Assembly: GCA_030601615.1 (NCBI GenBank)
Contig: JAUVTH010000005.1
Location: forward strand, 1 to 22,804
Direction of reading: 5' to 3'
Length of the DNA stretch: 22,804 nt
DNA from: Gemmatimonadota bacterium
GTDB lineage: Bacteria > Gemmatimonadota > Gemmatimonadetes > Palauibacterales > Palauibacteraceae
Of this stretch, positions 16,480-22,804 are shown piece by piece; position 1 is the first letter of the stretch, and each line of letters begins with the position of its first letter. Under the pieces are notes generated by a model, which searched no databases, was not told the origin of the DNA, and saw nothing but the letters and a program-made list of their open reading frames with translations. The translations under genes and the position numbers were made by a program.

Positions 16480-17231
16480 TGCCGCTCCGGTCGGACCGGC
16501 TGGCTGCGTGGGCCCGTACGTTCGCGGTCCAGGGATCCTGGAACTACAGCACGCTCGTCGGGACCGGAATCGCCTACGCGATGCTCCCACTTCTGAGGCG
16601 TATCTACGCGGGAGATCCCGTCCGGTTGCGTGAGGCAGTCGAGCGGAGCATGGGGGCATTCAACGGTCACCCGTATTTGTGCGCGATGGCAGTCAGCGCG
16701 CTTGGTCGGCTCGAGCAGGACGGGACGGATCCGGAGAAGATAGAGAAGTTCAGAACGGCCCTGAGAGGACCGTTGGGGACGGTGGGGGACCGGGCTGTGT
16801 GGGCGCAGTGGAGGCCCGCGTGCCTGCTCGTCGGGATTCTCGCATTCGTTCTCGGTGCTGGACCCATATGGAGCGCAGCCATCTTTCTCGTTCTGTACAA
16901 TGCGGGCCACTTCCTCATCCGAACCTGGGCCTTCCTGACGGGCTGGGAGGCCGGCCTGTCGGTCGGGCGTCTTCTGAAGGGGGTGTGGCTCGAGCGTTGG
17001 TCCGGTCGCCTTTGGCCGCTGAACCTTCTGCTCATGGGGGTCGTGGCAGTTTTGCTCGCCGCGCGCCTCATGGCGGGACACGTCGCGGCTGTCTCCTCGA
17101 TCGCGGTGTTGGGTCTAGGCAGTGTCACCGCACTTGCGGCGTTCCGCTTTCCGCGCCAGGGAGGCCATATGGCGGCGGTCTTGTTGATGTTGGCGGCAGT
17201 GCTGTGGTTCGTGGGCGGTCTGCTGGGCTGA
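16476..17231 (+). CDS. PTS mannose/sorbose-family EIID membrane component
   Basis: This is the second membrane subunit of the permease, found only in the mannose family. The 251 residues contain QGSWNYSTLVGTGIAYAMLP, matching the conserved SWNYERMQ...GF.YAM.P block. The segment AFNGHPYLCAMAVSAL matches FNTHPYMA. GPLGTVGDRAVWAQWRPACL matches GPLAGIGDS.FW...RP. The C-terminal third has two or three hydrophobic segments, including NLLLMGVVAVLLAARLMAG and HMAAVLLMLAAVLWFVGGLLG. The start at ATG 16476 overlaps the EIIC stop, with GGGAGGG upstream; a second ATG follows at 16479. With EIIC it should form the sugar channel. Substrate unknown. Confidence 0.87.
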   Translation: MMPLRSDRLAAWARTFAVQGSWNYSTLVGTGIAYAMLPLLRRIYAGDPVRLREAVERSMGAFNGHPYLCAMAVSALGRLEQDGTDPEKIEKFRTALRGPLGTVGDRAVWAQWRPACLLVGILAFVLGAGPIWSAAIFLVLYNAGHFLIRTWAFLTGWEAGLSVGRLLKGVWLERWSGRLWPLNLLLMGVVAVLLAARLMAGHVAAVSSIAVLGLGSVTALAAFRFPRQGGHMAAVLLMLAAVLWFVGGLLG

Positions 17232-17261
17232 GCGTTGAACGAGAATGCGATTTGGAGGGAC

Positions 17262-17570
17262 ATGAGCGGCGATGACACGAGAGACGGACGGGTTGTCACG
17301 ATTCTCAACCGCTACGGCCTGCACGCGCGGCCGGCGGCCGAGTTCGTCAAGCTGTCGTCGACGTACTCTGCCAGCGTGACGGTCGAGAAGGACGGGCTGG
17401 AGGTTAACGGTAAGAGCATCATGGGGGTGATGATGCTGGCAGCGGAATGCGGTTCGGACGTCACGATCAAAGCCGTGGGAGAAGACGCGCGTGAGGCTGT
17501 CGAGGCACTGGCAGCGCTCGTCCGTGGACGTTTCGGGGAATCCGAATCCGACTATGAGATCGAGGACTGA
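17262..17570 (+). CDS. ptsH: Phosphocarrier protein HPr
   Basis: This small phosphocarrier passes phosphate from Enzyme I to EIIA. The 102-residue product has NRYGLHARPAAEFVKLSS with the phospho-histidine at His21. It also has VNGKSIMGVMMLAAECG with Ser52 at the regulatory site, equivalent to Ser46 of Firmicute HPr. A kinase gene for that serine lies upstream at 13962-14921. It is about 15 residues longer than E. coli HPr: a short N-terminal lead and an acidic C-terminal tail (ESESDYEIED). ATG 17262 follows TTGGAGGGA by one base after a 30-base gap from EIID; a TTG at 17235 is in frame but less likely. The ptsI ATG begins one base after its stop. Confidence 0.94.
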   Translation: MSGDDTRDGRVVTILNRYGLHARPAAEFVKLSSTYSASVTVEKDGLEVNGKSIMGVMMLAAECGSDVTIKAVGEDAREAVEALAALVRGRFGESESDYEIED

Positions 17571-17571
17571 C

Positions 17572-19341
17572 ATGTCGCGATTCCTGGAAGGCGTGGGAGC
17601 CTCCGCAGGGCGAGCACTGGGTCCGGTCCGCTGGATCGATTGGGACATCCCTCTCGTGCCGCATCGCACGATTCGGCCGGAAGAGGTCGAGGACGAGGTG
17701 GAACGATTCGGCCAGGCCAGGGCCCATGCGCTGGAATACGTCGGCCACCTGCAGGCCGAGACGACTCGTCGAATCGGCACGTTCGAGGGTAAGGTCTTCG
17801 AGTCGCAGGCCATGATGATCGAGGACCCTGATGTGGTTCAGGGGACACTTCGCTACATACGCGACAATTACATCTGCGCCGAGAGGGCCTTCGAATGGCA
17901 GGTCATGGAAATGCGCATCCGCATGCAGGAGGCCGCCCACGCCATGCTCGTGGACAGGCTGGCGGACCTGCATGATGTTCGGGTGCGCGTCCTGTCGCAC
18001 CTTCTCGGTCACAGCGATCCGTCTGATCTGGTTGTAGAGGGAGAAGAGCCCTCGGTTCTCGTCGGTGCCGAGCTGCCGCCCAGCATGGCGGCCCGCCTCG
18101 ATCCAGAGCACATACTGGCCGTGGTGCTGTCGGGCGGATCCCGGGGCGCCCACGGTGTGATACTCGCACGTGCCCTGGGCATTCCCGTCGTCCTCGCGGT
18201 AGGATCTCAACTTCAGTCGATCGAACAGGATAGCCGGCTACTGGTGGATGGCCGGACCGGCGAGATCCGCGTCAACCCGAGCCCGCAGGAGGTCGAGGGC
18301 TTCCACCGGGCGGTCGCACAGGCAAGTCACCGGCGCGAGATGCTCCAGAAGCTGGCCGGGCGGCCCACCGAGACTGTTGACGGCGTTCATACCACCGTTC
18401 AGGCGAATCTTGATCTTCCGCACGAGGTACAGGAGGCCGTCCGTCTCGGGGCAGACGGGGTCGGGCTCTTCCGATCCGAGTTCCTGGTGATCGGAAGACG
18501 AGAGGTTCCGGACGAGGAGGATCAGTACAATGCCTACCGGACCGTTCTGGAAGCATTTCCCGGACGCGAGGTGACCCTGAGGACGTTCGACATTGGAGGT
18601 GACAAGTTTCCGCTCTTCCTGGCACTTCCCCCGGAAGACAACCCGTACCTGGGCTGGAGAGCGATCCGGATCTGCCTGGATATGCCGGACCTGTTCGTCA
18701 ACCAGTTGAGAGCGGCGGCCCGCGCCGCGGAAGCCGGGAACCTGCGCCTTTTGATTCCGTTCGTGACCACAGTGGACGAGCTGAAGAGAACTCGTGACCT
18801 GTTAATGGAGGTGTACGCATCCCTGGGCATGGTGGACGGGGGTACCCGCATACCACTCGGATTGATGGTCGAGACGCCGGCGGCCGTGGAGACGCTGGAT
18901 CTGTTCGCACCCTACGTCGACTTCGTGAGTCTGGGGACCAACGACCTCACGCAGTACGTCCTGGCTGTCGATCGAGGAAATGCGAAGCTGAGCAAGCTGT
19001 ATGATCCACTTCATCCGGCACTGGTCCGGATGTACAGGCGGGTCGCCGAGCAGAGTGCCCGGCATTCGATCGATCTCAGTGTCTGCGGTGAGCTTGCCGG
19101 TGACCCGATCGGCGTCGCAGTTCTGCTGGGCCTTGGATACAGGAAGTTCAGTGTTGCGCTGACGGGACTTCCCGAGATTCGGGAGATCATCCGCCACGTC
19201 TCGACGAAGGATCTCAAGAGGCTGGTGGGGCAGCTCGATCGTGCGGAAAGCGGGGAAGATATCAGGGGGCCGGTCCGAAGTTACCTCGCCGATCGTGGGG
19301 CCCTTGCCGAGCAGGCATCTGTCGGGTTGTCAGAGGAATAG
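17572..19341 (+). CDS. ptsI: PTS Enzyme I (phosphoenolpyruvate-protein phosphotransferase)
   Basis: This takes phosphate from PEP and starts the PTS relay by phosphorylating HPr. The 589-residue product is full length. The N-terminal domain (1-240) holds the phospho-histidine region SGGSRGAHGVILARALGIP, with His194 as the expected site. E. coli EI reads GGRTSHTSIMAR there, so the TS before the His is GA. The PEP-binding barrel has GADGVGLFRSEFLV, TLRTFDIGGDKFPL, VETPAAVETLD, FVSLGTNDLTQYVLAVDRGN and the catalytic Cys505 in SVCGELAGD. The frame is open back to 17491, but ATG 17572 just after the HPr stop gives MSRFLEGVGASAGRALG, a normal EI start. The metK leader follows directly after its TAG stop. 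Confidence 0.95.
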   Translation: MSRFLEGVGASAGRALGPVRWIDWDIPLVPHRTIRPEEVEDEVERFGQARAHALEYVGHLQAETTRRIGTFEGKVFESQAMMIEDPDVVQGTLRYIRDNYICAERAFEWQVMEMRIRMQEAAHAMLVDRLADLHDVRVRVLSHLLGHSDPSDLVVEGEEPSVLVGAELPPSMAARLDPEHILAVVLSGGSRGAHGVILARALGIPVVLAVGSQLQSIEQDSRLLVDGRTGEIRVNPSPQEVEGFHRAVAQASHRREMLQKLAGRPTETVDGVHTTVQANLDLPHEVQEAVRLGADGVGLFRSEFLVIGRREVPDEEDQYNAYRTVLEAFPGREVTLRTFDIGGDKFPLFLALPPEDNPYLGWRAIRICLDMPDLFVNQLRAAARAAEAGNLRLLIPFVTTVDELKRTRDLLMEVYASLGMVDGGTRIPLGLMVETPAAVETLDLFAPYVDFVSLGTNDLTQYVLAVDRGNAKLSKLYDPLHPALVRMYRRVAEQSARHSIDLSVCGELAGDPIGVAVLLGLGYRKFSVALTGLPEIREIIRHVSTKDLKRLVGQLDRAESGEDIRGPVRSYLADRGALAEQASVGLSEE

Positions 19342-19395
19342 GTGCCGGGTAGCTTCCGGCCGCCTGGCACAGATCATAGGAAGGATGGGCAATAC
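19342..19395 (+). promoter_or_regulatory. metK leader: hairpin with a possible loop-to-ribosome-site pseudoknot
   Basis: The 54 bases between the ptsI stop and metK contain a nine-pair stem. GTGCCGGGT (19342-19350) pairs with GCCTGGCAC (19362-19370), including two G-T wobbles, and closes an 11-base loop. The loop sequence CTTCC (19353-19357) is exactly complementary to GGAAG (19379-19383), part of the metK ribosome binding site AGGAAGGA. Together these would make an H-type pseudoknot with connecting loops of 2, 4 and 8 bases, which is sterically reasonable for stems of nine and five pairs. No T-run follows, so it is not an obvious terminator. Ligand and function are unproven; SAM is the natural candidate upstream of metK. 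Confidence 0.5.
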
Positions 19396-20553
19396 GTGGT
19401 ACCCGAAAGCCATCATCTGTTTACATCGGAGTCCGTCACAGAGGGACACCCGGACAAGGTAGCGGACCAGATCTCGGACGCCGTGCTTGATGCGGTTCTG
19501 GCCGAAGACCCGGACGCGAGGGTCGCGTGCGAGACGCTCGTGTCGACGGGCCTGGTGGTCCTGGCCGGTGAGATCACCAGCGTTCACGCGGTTCGGTACG
19601 CCGAGATTGCACGAGAGACGATCCGGGAGATCGGCTACGACCGCGAGGACTTCGGCTTCAGCTACCGTTCTTGCGCCGTGCTCATTGCAATCGGCGAGCA
19701 GTCTCCCGACATCGGCCAGGGTGTCGACACGGGAGGAGCCGGCGATCAAGGAATGATGTTCGGCTATGCATCTGGCGAGACGGAAGCGATGATGCCGCTG
19801 CCCATCTCGCTGGCCCATGGTCTGACTCGCAGGCTGTCGGAGGTTCGGAAGGACGGCACGGTTCCCTGGCTGCGCCCGGACGGCAAGGCGCAGGTGACCG
19901 TAGAATACGGTGCGCACGCTCCGGAGCGGATTCGCACGGTGGTCGTGTCCACGCAGCACGATCCGGACATCGCTCTCGATGACCTCAAGACTGCCATCAT
20001 CGAGAACGTCATCCGGCCGGTAATGCCGGCTGACCTGTACGACGAATCGAGGGTCGAGCACCACATCAACCCGACGGGTCGTTTCGTGACGGGCGGGCCC
20101 CACGGGGACGCCGGTATCACCGGGCGCAAGATCATCGTCGACACGTACGGGGGGGTGGGAAGCCACGGGGGTGGTGCCTTCAGCGGGAAGGACCCCTCGA
20201 AGGTGGATCGGTCCGCCAGCTATGCCGTGCGCTGGGTGGCCAAGAACCTGGTCGCGGCGGGTCTCGCACAAGAGGTCGAGATACAGGTTGCCTATGCGAT
20301 CGGGGTGGAAGAGCCTGTCTCCGTGATGGTGAATTCGTACGGAACGGGTAGTGTATCCGATTCGATTCTGGAGAACGCAGTGCGCGATGTGTTCGACCTC
20401 CGGCCTCGCGAGATCATCGAGGTACTCGGTCTGAAACGACCGATATTCCGTCGCACGGCGGCCTACGGGCATTTCGGTCGAGAGCCGGATGAGGACGGTG
20501 GTTTCAGCTGGGAGAGACTGAACCGGGTGCAGGACCTCCTGGACGCTGTATGA
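19396..20553 (+). CDS. metK: S-adenosylmethionine synthetase
   Basis: This makes S-adenosylmethionine from methionine and ATP. From GTG 19396 the product has 385 residues, essentially the E. coli length (384). Motifs are LFTSESVTEGHPDK (ATP/methionine site), DTGGAGDQGMMFGYA (adenine-binding signature), HHINPTGRFVTGGPHGDAG, and the P-loop-like GGGAFSGKDPSKVDRSASYAVRWVAKNL. The frame is open to a GTG at 19342 directly after the ptsI stop. Those 18 extra residues would be unlike the family, would lack a ribosome binding site and would be encoded by the hairpin, so 19396 is preferred. AGGAAGGA lies 10 bases upstream. With ahcY downstream it forms part of the activated methyl cycle. Confidence 0.95.
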   Translation: MVPESHHLFTSESVTEGHPDKVADQISDAVLDAVLAEDPDARVACETLVSTGLVVLAGEITSVHAVRYAEIARETIREIGYDREDFGFSYRSCAVLIAIGEQSPDIGQGVDTGGAGDQGMMFGYASGETEAMMPLPISLAHGLTRRLSEVRKDGTVPWLRPDGKAQVTVEYGAHAPERIRTVVVSTQHDPDIALDDLKTAIIENVIRPVMPADLYDESRVEHHINPTGRFVTGGPHGDAGITGRKIIVDTYGGVGSHGGGAFSGKDPSKVDRSASYAVRWVAKNLVAAGLAQEVEIQVAYAIGVEEPVSVMVNSYGTGSVSDSILENAVRDVFDLRPREIIEVLGLKRPIFRRTAAYGHFGREPDEDGGFSWERLNRVQDLLDAV

Positions 20554-20556
20554 CGA

Positions 20557-20606
20557 CGGGTCTCTTGAGGCCTTACACCTGAAGGTGCAACTGGAGTTAC
20601 GCAAAT
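20557..20606 (+). promoter_or_regulatory. metK-ahcY spacer with two short hairpins
   Basis: The 53-base gap holds two small inverted repeats. GGTCT (20559-20563) pairs with AGGCC (20568-20572) around CTTG, with one wobble. CACC (20576-20579) pairs with GGTG (20584-20587) around TGAA. A GGAG at 20593-20596 is the likely ribosome binding site for ahcY. The stems are short and there is no T-run, so neither termination nor a known SAH riboswitch fold is supported. I see no convincing promoter. Confidence 0.25.
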
Positions 20607-21965
20607 ATGGAGACTGAAAATATGGCGCACGCTACGGTACCTTGTGATGTTGCGGATCTGACGCTGGCGGGGGAAGGGCGTCAGCGTGTGGAATGGGCGG
20701 ATCGATCAATGCAGGTACTGACCCAGATCCGGGAGAGATTCGCCCGCGAGCGTCCGCTTGAAGGTGTGCGGGTGTCGGCCTGCCTGCACGTGACTACGGA
20801 GACCGCCAACCTGATGCGTACTCTGCAGGCCGGCGGAGCGGATGTCGTGTTGTGCGCGTCGAATCCGTTGTCGACCCAGGACAACGTGGCTGCATATCTC
20901 GTCGAGGAGTGCGGGATCTCGGTCTACGCCGTCCGAGGGGAGGACAACGATCAGTATTACGACCACATTCGTGAGGCTCTCGCACATCGACCGACCGTAA
21001 CGATGGATGATGGGGCGGACCTCGTCAGCGCACTCCACATGATAGCGCTCGATCGGCTGGATGATCTGGCGCCGACGCTCCGGGATTGGATATCCGGCCT
21101 GTCCGCCGAGGAGCGCGAGGAGCTGGTGTCCGGTGTCCTGGGGTCGACCGAGGAGACCACAACGGGGATCATTCGCCTGCGGGCGATGGCGGCGGACGGA
21201 GTGCTTCAGTTCCCGGTAGTGGCAGTGAATGACAGCCTCACCAAGCACCTGTTCGACAACCGCTACGGTACCGGTCAGTCGACCCTCGATGGAGTGATCC
21301 GGGCCACGAACATGCTCCTCGCCGGATCCACCGTGGTCGTGGCCGGATATGGGTGGTGTGGGCGTGGGGTAGCGCTTCGAGCGCGCGGGGCAGGGGCTAA
21401 GGTCATCGTCACGGAAGTGGAGCCAGTGGCAGCGATCGAAGCCTCGATGGATGGCTTCGAAGTGGCTCCGATGTCCGAAGCCGCACCCGTGGGCGACCTG
21501 TTCCTGACCCTGACCGGCAACACAAGCGTGATTCGCGAGGAGCACTTCCGAGCGATGAAGGACGGTGCGATCATAGCGAATTCCGGGCATTTCGATGTAG
21601 AGATCGACATTCGTCGTTTGCGTGAGATCGCGGATGATGACGCCCGTGAGGTCAGGCCTCAAGCCGTCGAGTATGTGGTCGACGGGCGACGCATCGTGCT
21701 GTTGGCGGAAGGTCGTCTGATCAACCTCGCGGCGGCGGAGGGCCACCCGGCGGCCGTGATGGACATGTCGTTCGCGAACCAGGCTCTCGCGGCGGAGTAT
21801 CTGCTCAGCGATGAGGGACGGGCACTCACTCGGGAGGTGCATCGAGTGCCAGCCGAGATGGACCGTGAAATCGCCCGTCTCAAGCTGAAGGCCATGGGCA
21901 TTGGCATCGACACACTCACGGAGGAGCAGAAGCACTACCTGTCTTCGTGGGACGTCGGTACATGA
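20607..21965 (+). CDS. ahcY: Adenosylhomocysteinase (archaeal/Thermotoga-like type)
   Basis: This NAD-dependent enzyme splits S-adenosylhomocysteine into adenosine and homocysteine, relieving product inhibition of methyltransferases. The product has 452 residues. Active-site residues by alignment to the human enzyme are His61 (CLHVTTETA), Asp135 (MDDGADL), Glu183 (STEETTTG), Lys213, Asp217 and Asn218 (NDSLTKHLFDN). The NAD-binding GYGWCGRG is at 247-254. Two features mark the archaeal/Thermotoga branch. The human Cys195 position is Thr (NRYGTGQS). The C-terminus ends SSWDVGT and lacks the Lys and Tyr of the KPDHYRY tail that contact NAD in the partner subunit. The start may be ATG 20607 or ATG 20622; each has GGAG about 10 bases upstream. 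Confidence 0.93.
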   Translation: METENMAHATVPCDVADLTLAGEGRQRVEWADRSMQVLTQIRERFARERPLEGVRVSACLHVTTETANLMRTLQAGGADVVLCASNPLSTQDNVAAYLVEECGISVYAVRGEDNDQYYDHIREALAHRPTVTMDDGADLVSALHMIALDRLDDLAPTLRDWISGLSAEEREELVSGVLGSTEETTTGIIRLRAMAADGVLQFPVVAVNDSLTKHLFDNRYGTGQSTLDGVIRATNMLLAGSTVVVAGYGWCGRGVALRARGAGAKVIVTEVEPVAAIEASMDGFEVAPMSEAAPVGDLFLTLTGNTSVIREEHFRAMKDGAIIANSGHFDVEIDIRRLREIADDDAREVRPQAVEYVVDGRRIVLLAEGRLINLAAAEGHPAAVMDMSFANQALAAEYLLSDEGRALTREVHRVPAEMDREIARLKLKAMGIGIDTLTEEQKHYLSSWDVGT

Positions 21966-21996
21966 TGCGCTGGGGGGCGGCGAAGGGTGGAGTGGA

Positions 21997-22539
21997 GTGA
22001 TCGAACTGGAAGTCGCGAGTCTCGGAATGGACAAGGCGTCCAACACTCCTGTGGTGATCCTCAAGGAGGTCGATGGGGAACGGGTGCTCCCGATCTGGAT
22101 CGGTCCGGGAGAAGCGAGCGCAATCGCGATGGAGCTCGCGGGCATCAAGTTCTCCAGGCCTCTCACGCACGACCTTCTCAACACGGTCGTTCGCAGCCTG
22201 GGAAGCGAGCTGGTGCGGGTGCTGATCACCAGGGTGGTCGACAACACGTACTACGCTTCGCTCATGTTTAAGCGCGACGGCGAGGTTATCACCATCGACT
22301 CACGTCCAAGCGACAGCGTGGCCCTCGCCCTCAGGGCGTCGGCTCCGATCTTCGCGGACGCGGATCTCCTGGACCGCACGCCGGTCGAGATCGAAGGCGC
22401 GACGCTGGAGCCCGGGTTCGCCCGACCATCGGGAACGACCGACTCGCCTCCGGGCACCGGGGAGAGTGCGCCGCCGGAGAAGCTGCGTGACTACCTGAAG
22501 CGTCTCGATCCTGAAGACTTCGGTCGGTTCATTCCGTGA
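21997..22539 (+). CDS. Bifunctional nuclease (BFN/DUF151) family protein
   Basis: This is a DUF151-domain protein. Founding plant and other members have been reported with RNase and DNase activity, but the role in most bacteria is unsettled. From GTG 21997 the product has 180 residues. The domain (about 1-135) shows VASLGMDKASNTPVVILKE, LPIWIGPGEASAIAMEL, RPLTHDLLNTVV and the conserved IDSRPSDSVALALR. The C-terminal 45 residues are Pro/Gly/Ser-rich and then charged (LRDYLKRLDPEDFGRF). The frame is open into ahcY at 21901, but GTG 21997 gives MIELEV, the family N-terminus, after AGGGTGGAG. The stop overlaps the next start (GTGA). Confidence 0.88.
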   Translation: MIELEVASLGMDKASNTPVVILKEVDGERVLPIWIGPGEASAIAMELAGIKFSRPLTHDLLNTVVRSLGSELVRVLITRVVDNTYYASLMFKRDGEVITIDSRPSDSVALALRASAPIFADADLLDRTPVEIEGATLEPGFARPSGTTDSPPGTGESAPPEKLRDYLKRLDPEDFGRFIP

Positions 22540-22804
22540 AGCGCGCTTTGCGGCGGAGGCTCGGTCTCTACCGGCTCGCTTGCCTCATGGCTTTCATCTG
22601 CGGAACAGGATTGGCCGGCCTGTATCCTGTGCGCGGTGCGGGGGCGCAGGAGATCAGGGGAGTCGTCCTTCTTCCCGATTCTGTGCCGGTGGCGAACGCT
22701 GTCGTCGAGTTTCACCGGGTCACGGAGCAGACCGGCGCCCTGGTGGATTCGGCGACCACCGATGCATCCGGACGTTTCGTTTTCTCGTTCGACGACGAGG
22801 TGGA
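22536..22804 (+). CDS. Secreted protein with carboxypeptidase-regulatory-like domain, 3'-truncated
   Basis: Only the first 89 codons are in the window. The GTG start at 22536 overlaps the DUF151 gene stop (GTGA). The N-terminus is a signal peptide: MKRALRRRLG, then a hydrophobic stretch (LACLMAFICGTGLAGL), then a likely cleavage site after GAGA. The mature part begins QEIRGVVLLPDSVPVANAVVEF and continues to TTDASGRFVFSF. This is the beta-sandwich pattern of carboxypeptidase-regulatory-like domains (GxV...P.A.V......T..DG.F.F). Such domains often lead TonB-dependent receptors or large surface proteins in Gemmatimonadota and Bacteroidota. What follows is unknown, so the overall function cannot be assigned. 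Confidence 0.8.
   Translation, partial: MKRALRRRLGLYRLACLMAFICGTGLAGLYPVRGAGAQEIRGVVLLPDSVPVANAVVEFHRVTEQTGALVDSATTDASGRFVFSFDDEV

Noticed and set aside
19342..19395. Reading the metK leader as an intrinsic terminator or as an N-terminal extension of MetK from GTG 19342
   Set aside because: No T-run follows the stem, and the 18 extra residues have no counterpart in MetK and no ribosome binding site in front.
19342..19395. A known SAM-I or SAM-IV riboswitch
   Set aside because: The space is far too short for those folds and no multi-helix junction can be drawn.
20557..20606. SAH riboswitch before ahcY
   Set aside because: Only two stems of four to five pairs fit in the gap; the known SAH riboswitch needs a longer multi-stem fold.
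20706..22247. Antisense open frame of 513 codons opposite ahcY and the DUF151 gene
   Set aside because: Shadow of well-supported + strand genes; Arg/His/Ser/Pro-rich with no family match that I can recognise.

Overview
The window is a gene-dense, high-GC bacterial chromosome segment. All 25 genes I can support lie on the + strand. Most adjacent genes overlap (ATGA, GTGA or TGATG junctions) or sit less than 55 bases apart. I see no tRNA, rRNA, CRISPR array, insertion sequence or convincing intrinsic terminator. The gene set fits a Gram-negative-type bacterium, most likely Gemmatimonadota or a relative: an hpf-hprK-linked mannose-family PTS, an archaeal/Thermotoga-type AhcY, a split propionyl-CoA carboxylase with a mutase lacking its B12 domain, and a secreted protein with a carboxypeptidase-regulatory-like domain. 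The phylum is an inference from gene content, not from a marker tree.

Layout. (1) 1-5590 is a propionyl-CoA to succinyl-CoA module: acyl-CoA carboxylase beta chain (5' end cut off), biotin carboxylase, an RlmD/RumA-type rRNA methyltransferase between the carboxylase genes, a separate biotin carrier protein, and the catalytic chain of methylmalonyl-CoA mutase. (2) 5618-8623 is housekeeping: an FmdB zinc ribbon protein, argS and purM. (3) 8620-12484 is a complete riboflavin cluster, ribD-ribE-ribBA-ribH, ending in nusB. (4) 12502-13614 is a GT4 glycosyltransferase. (5) 13627-19341 is a phosphotransferase system: hpf, hprK, mannose-family EIIA, EIIB, EIIC and EIID, then HPr and Enzyme I. (6) 19396-22539 is S-adenosylmethionine metabolism, metK and ahcY, followed by a DUF151 bifunctional-nuclease gene. 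(7) At the right edge is the start of a secreted protein with a carboxypeptidase-regulatory-like domain.

How the parts work together. The carboxylase and mutase would feed propionyl-CoA into the TCA cycle, although no epimerase or B12-binding subunit is present here. The PTS has every component from PEP to membrane permease, plus the HPr kinase/phosphorylase that would control it through a conserved serine in HPr. No sugar-catabolic gene lies nearby. MetK makes SAM and AhcY clears S-adenosylhomocysteine.

The most interesting signals are: a compact 54-base leader before metK that can fold as an H-type pseudoknot covering the ribosome binding site, a plausible uncharacterised SAM-type switch; a His-to-Gln change at the metal-ligand position of the RibB half of RibBA; and the complete HprK-controlled PTS with altered motifs in EIIA and EI. 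No gene has an unassignable product, so I see no clear novel protein system.
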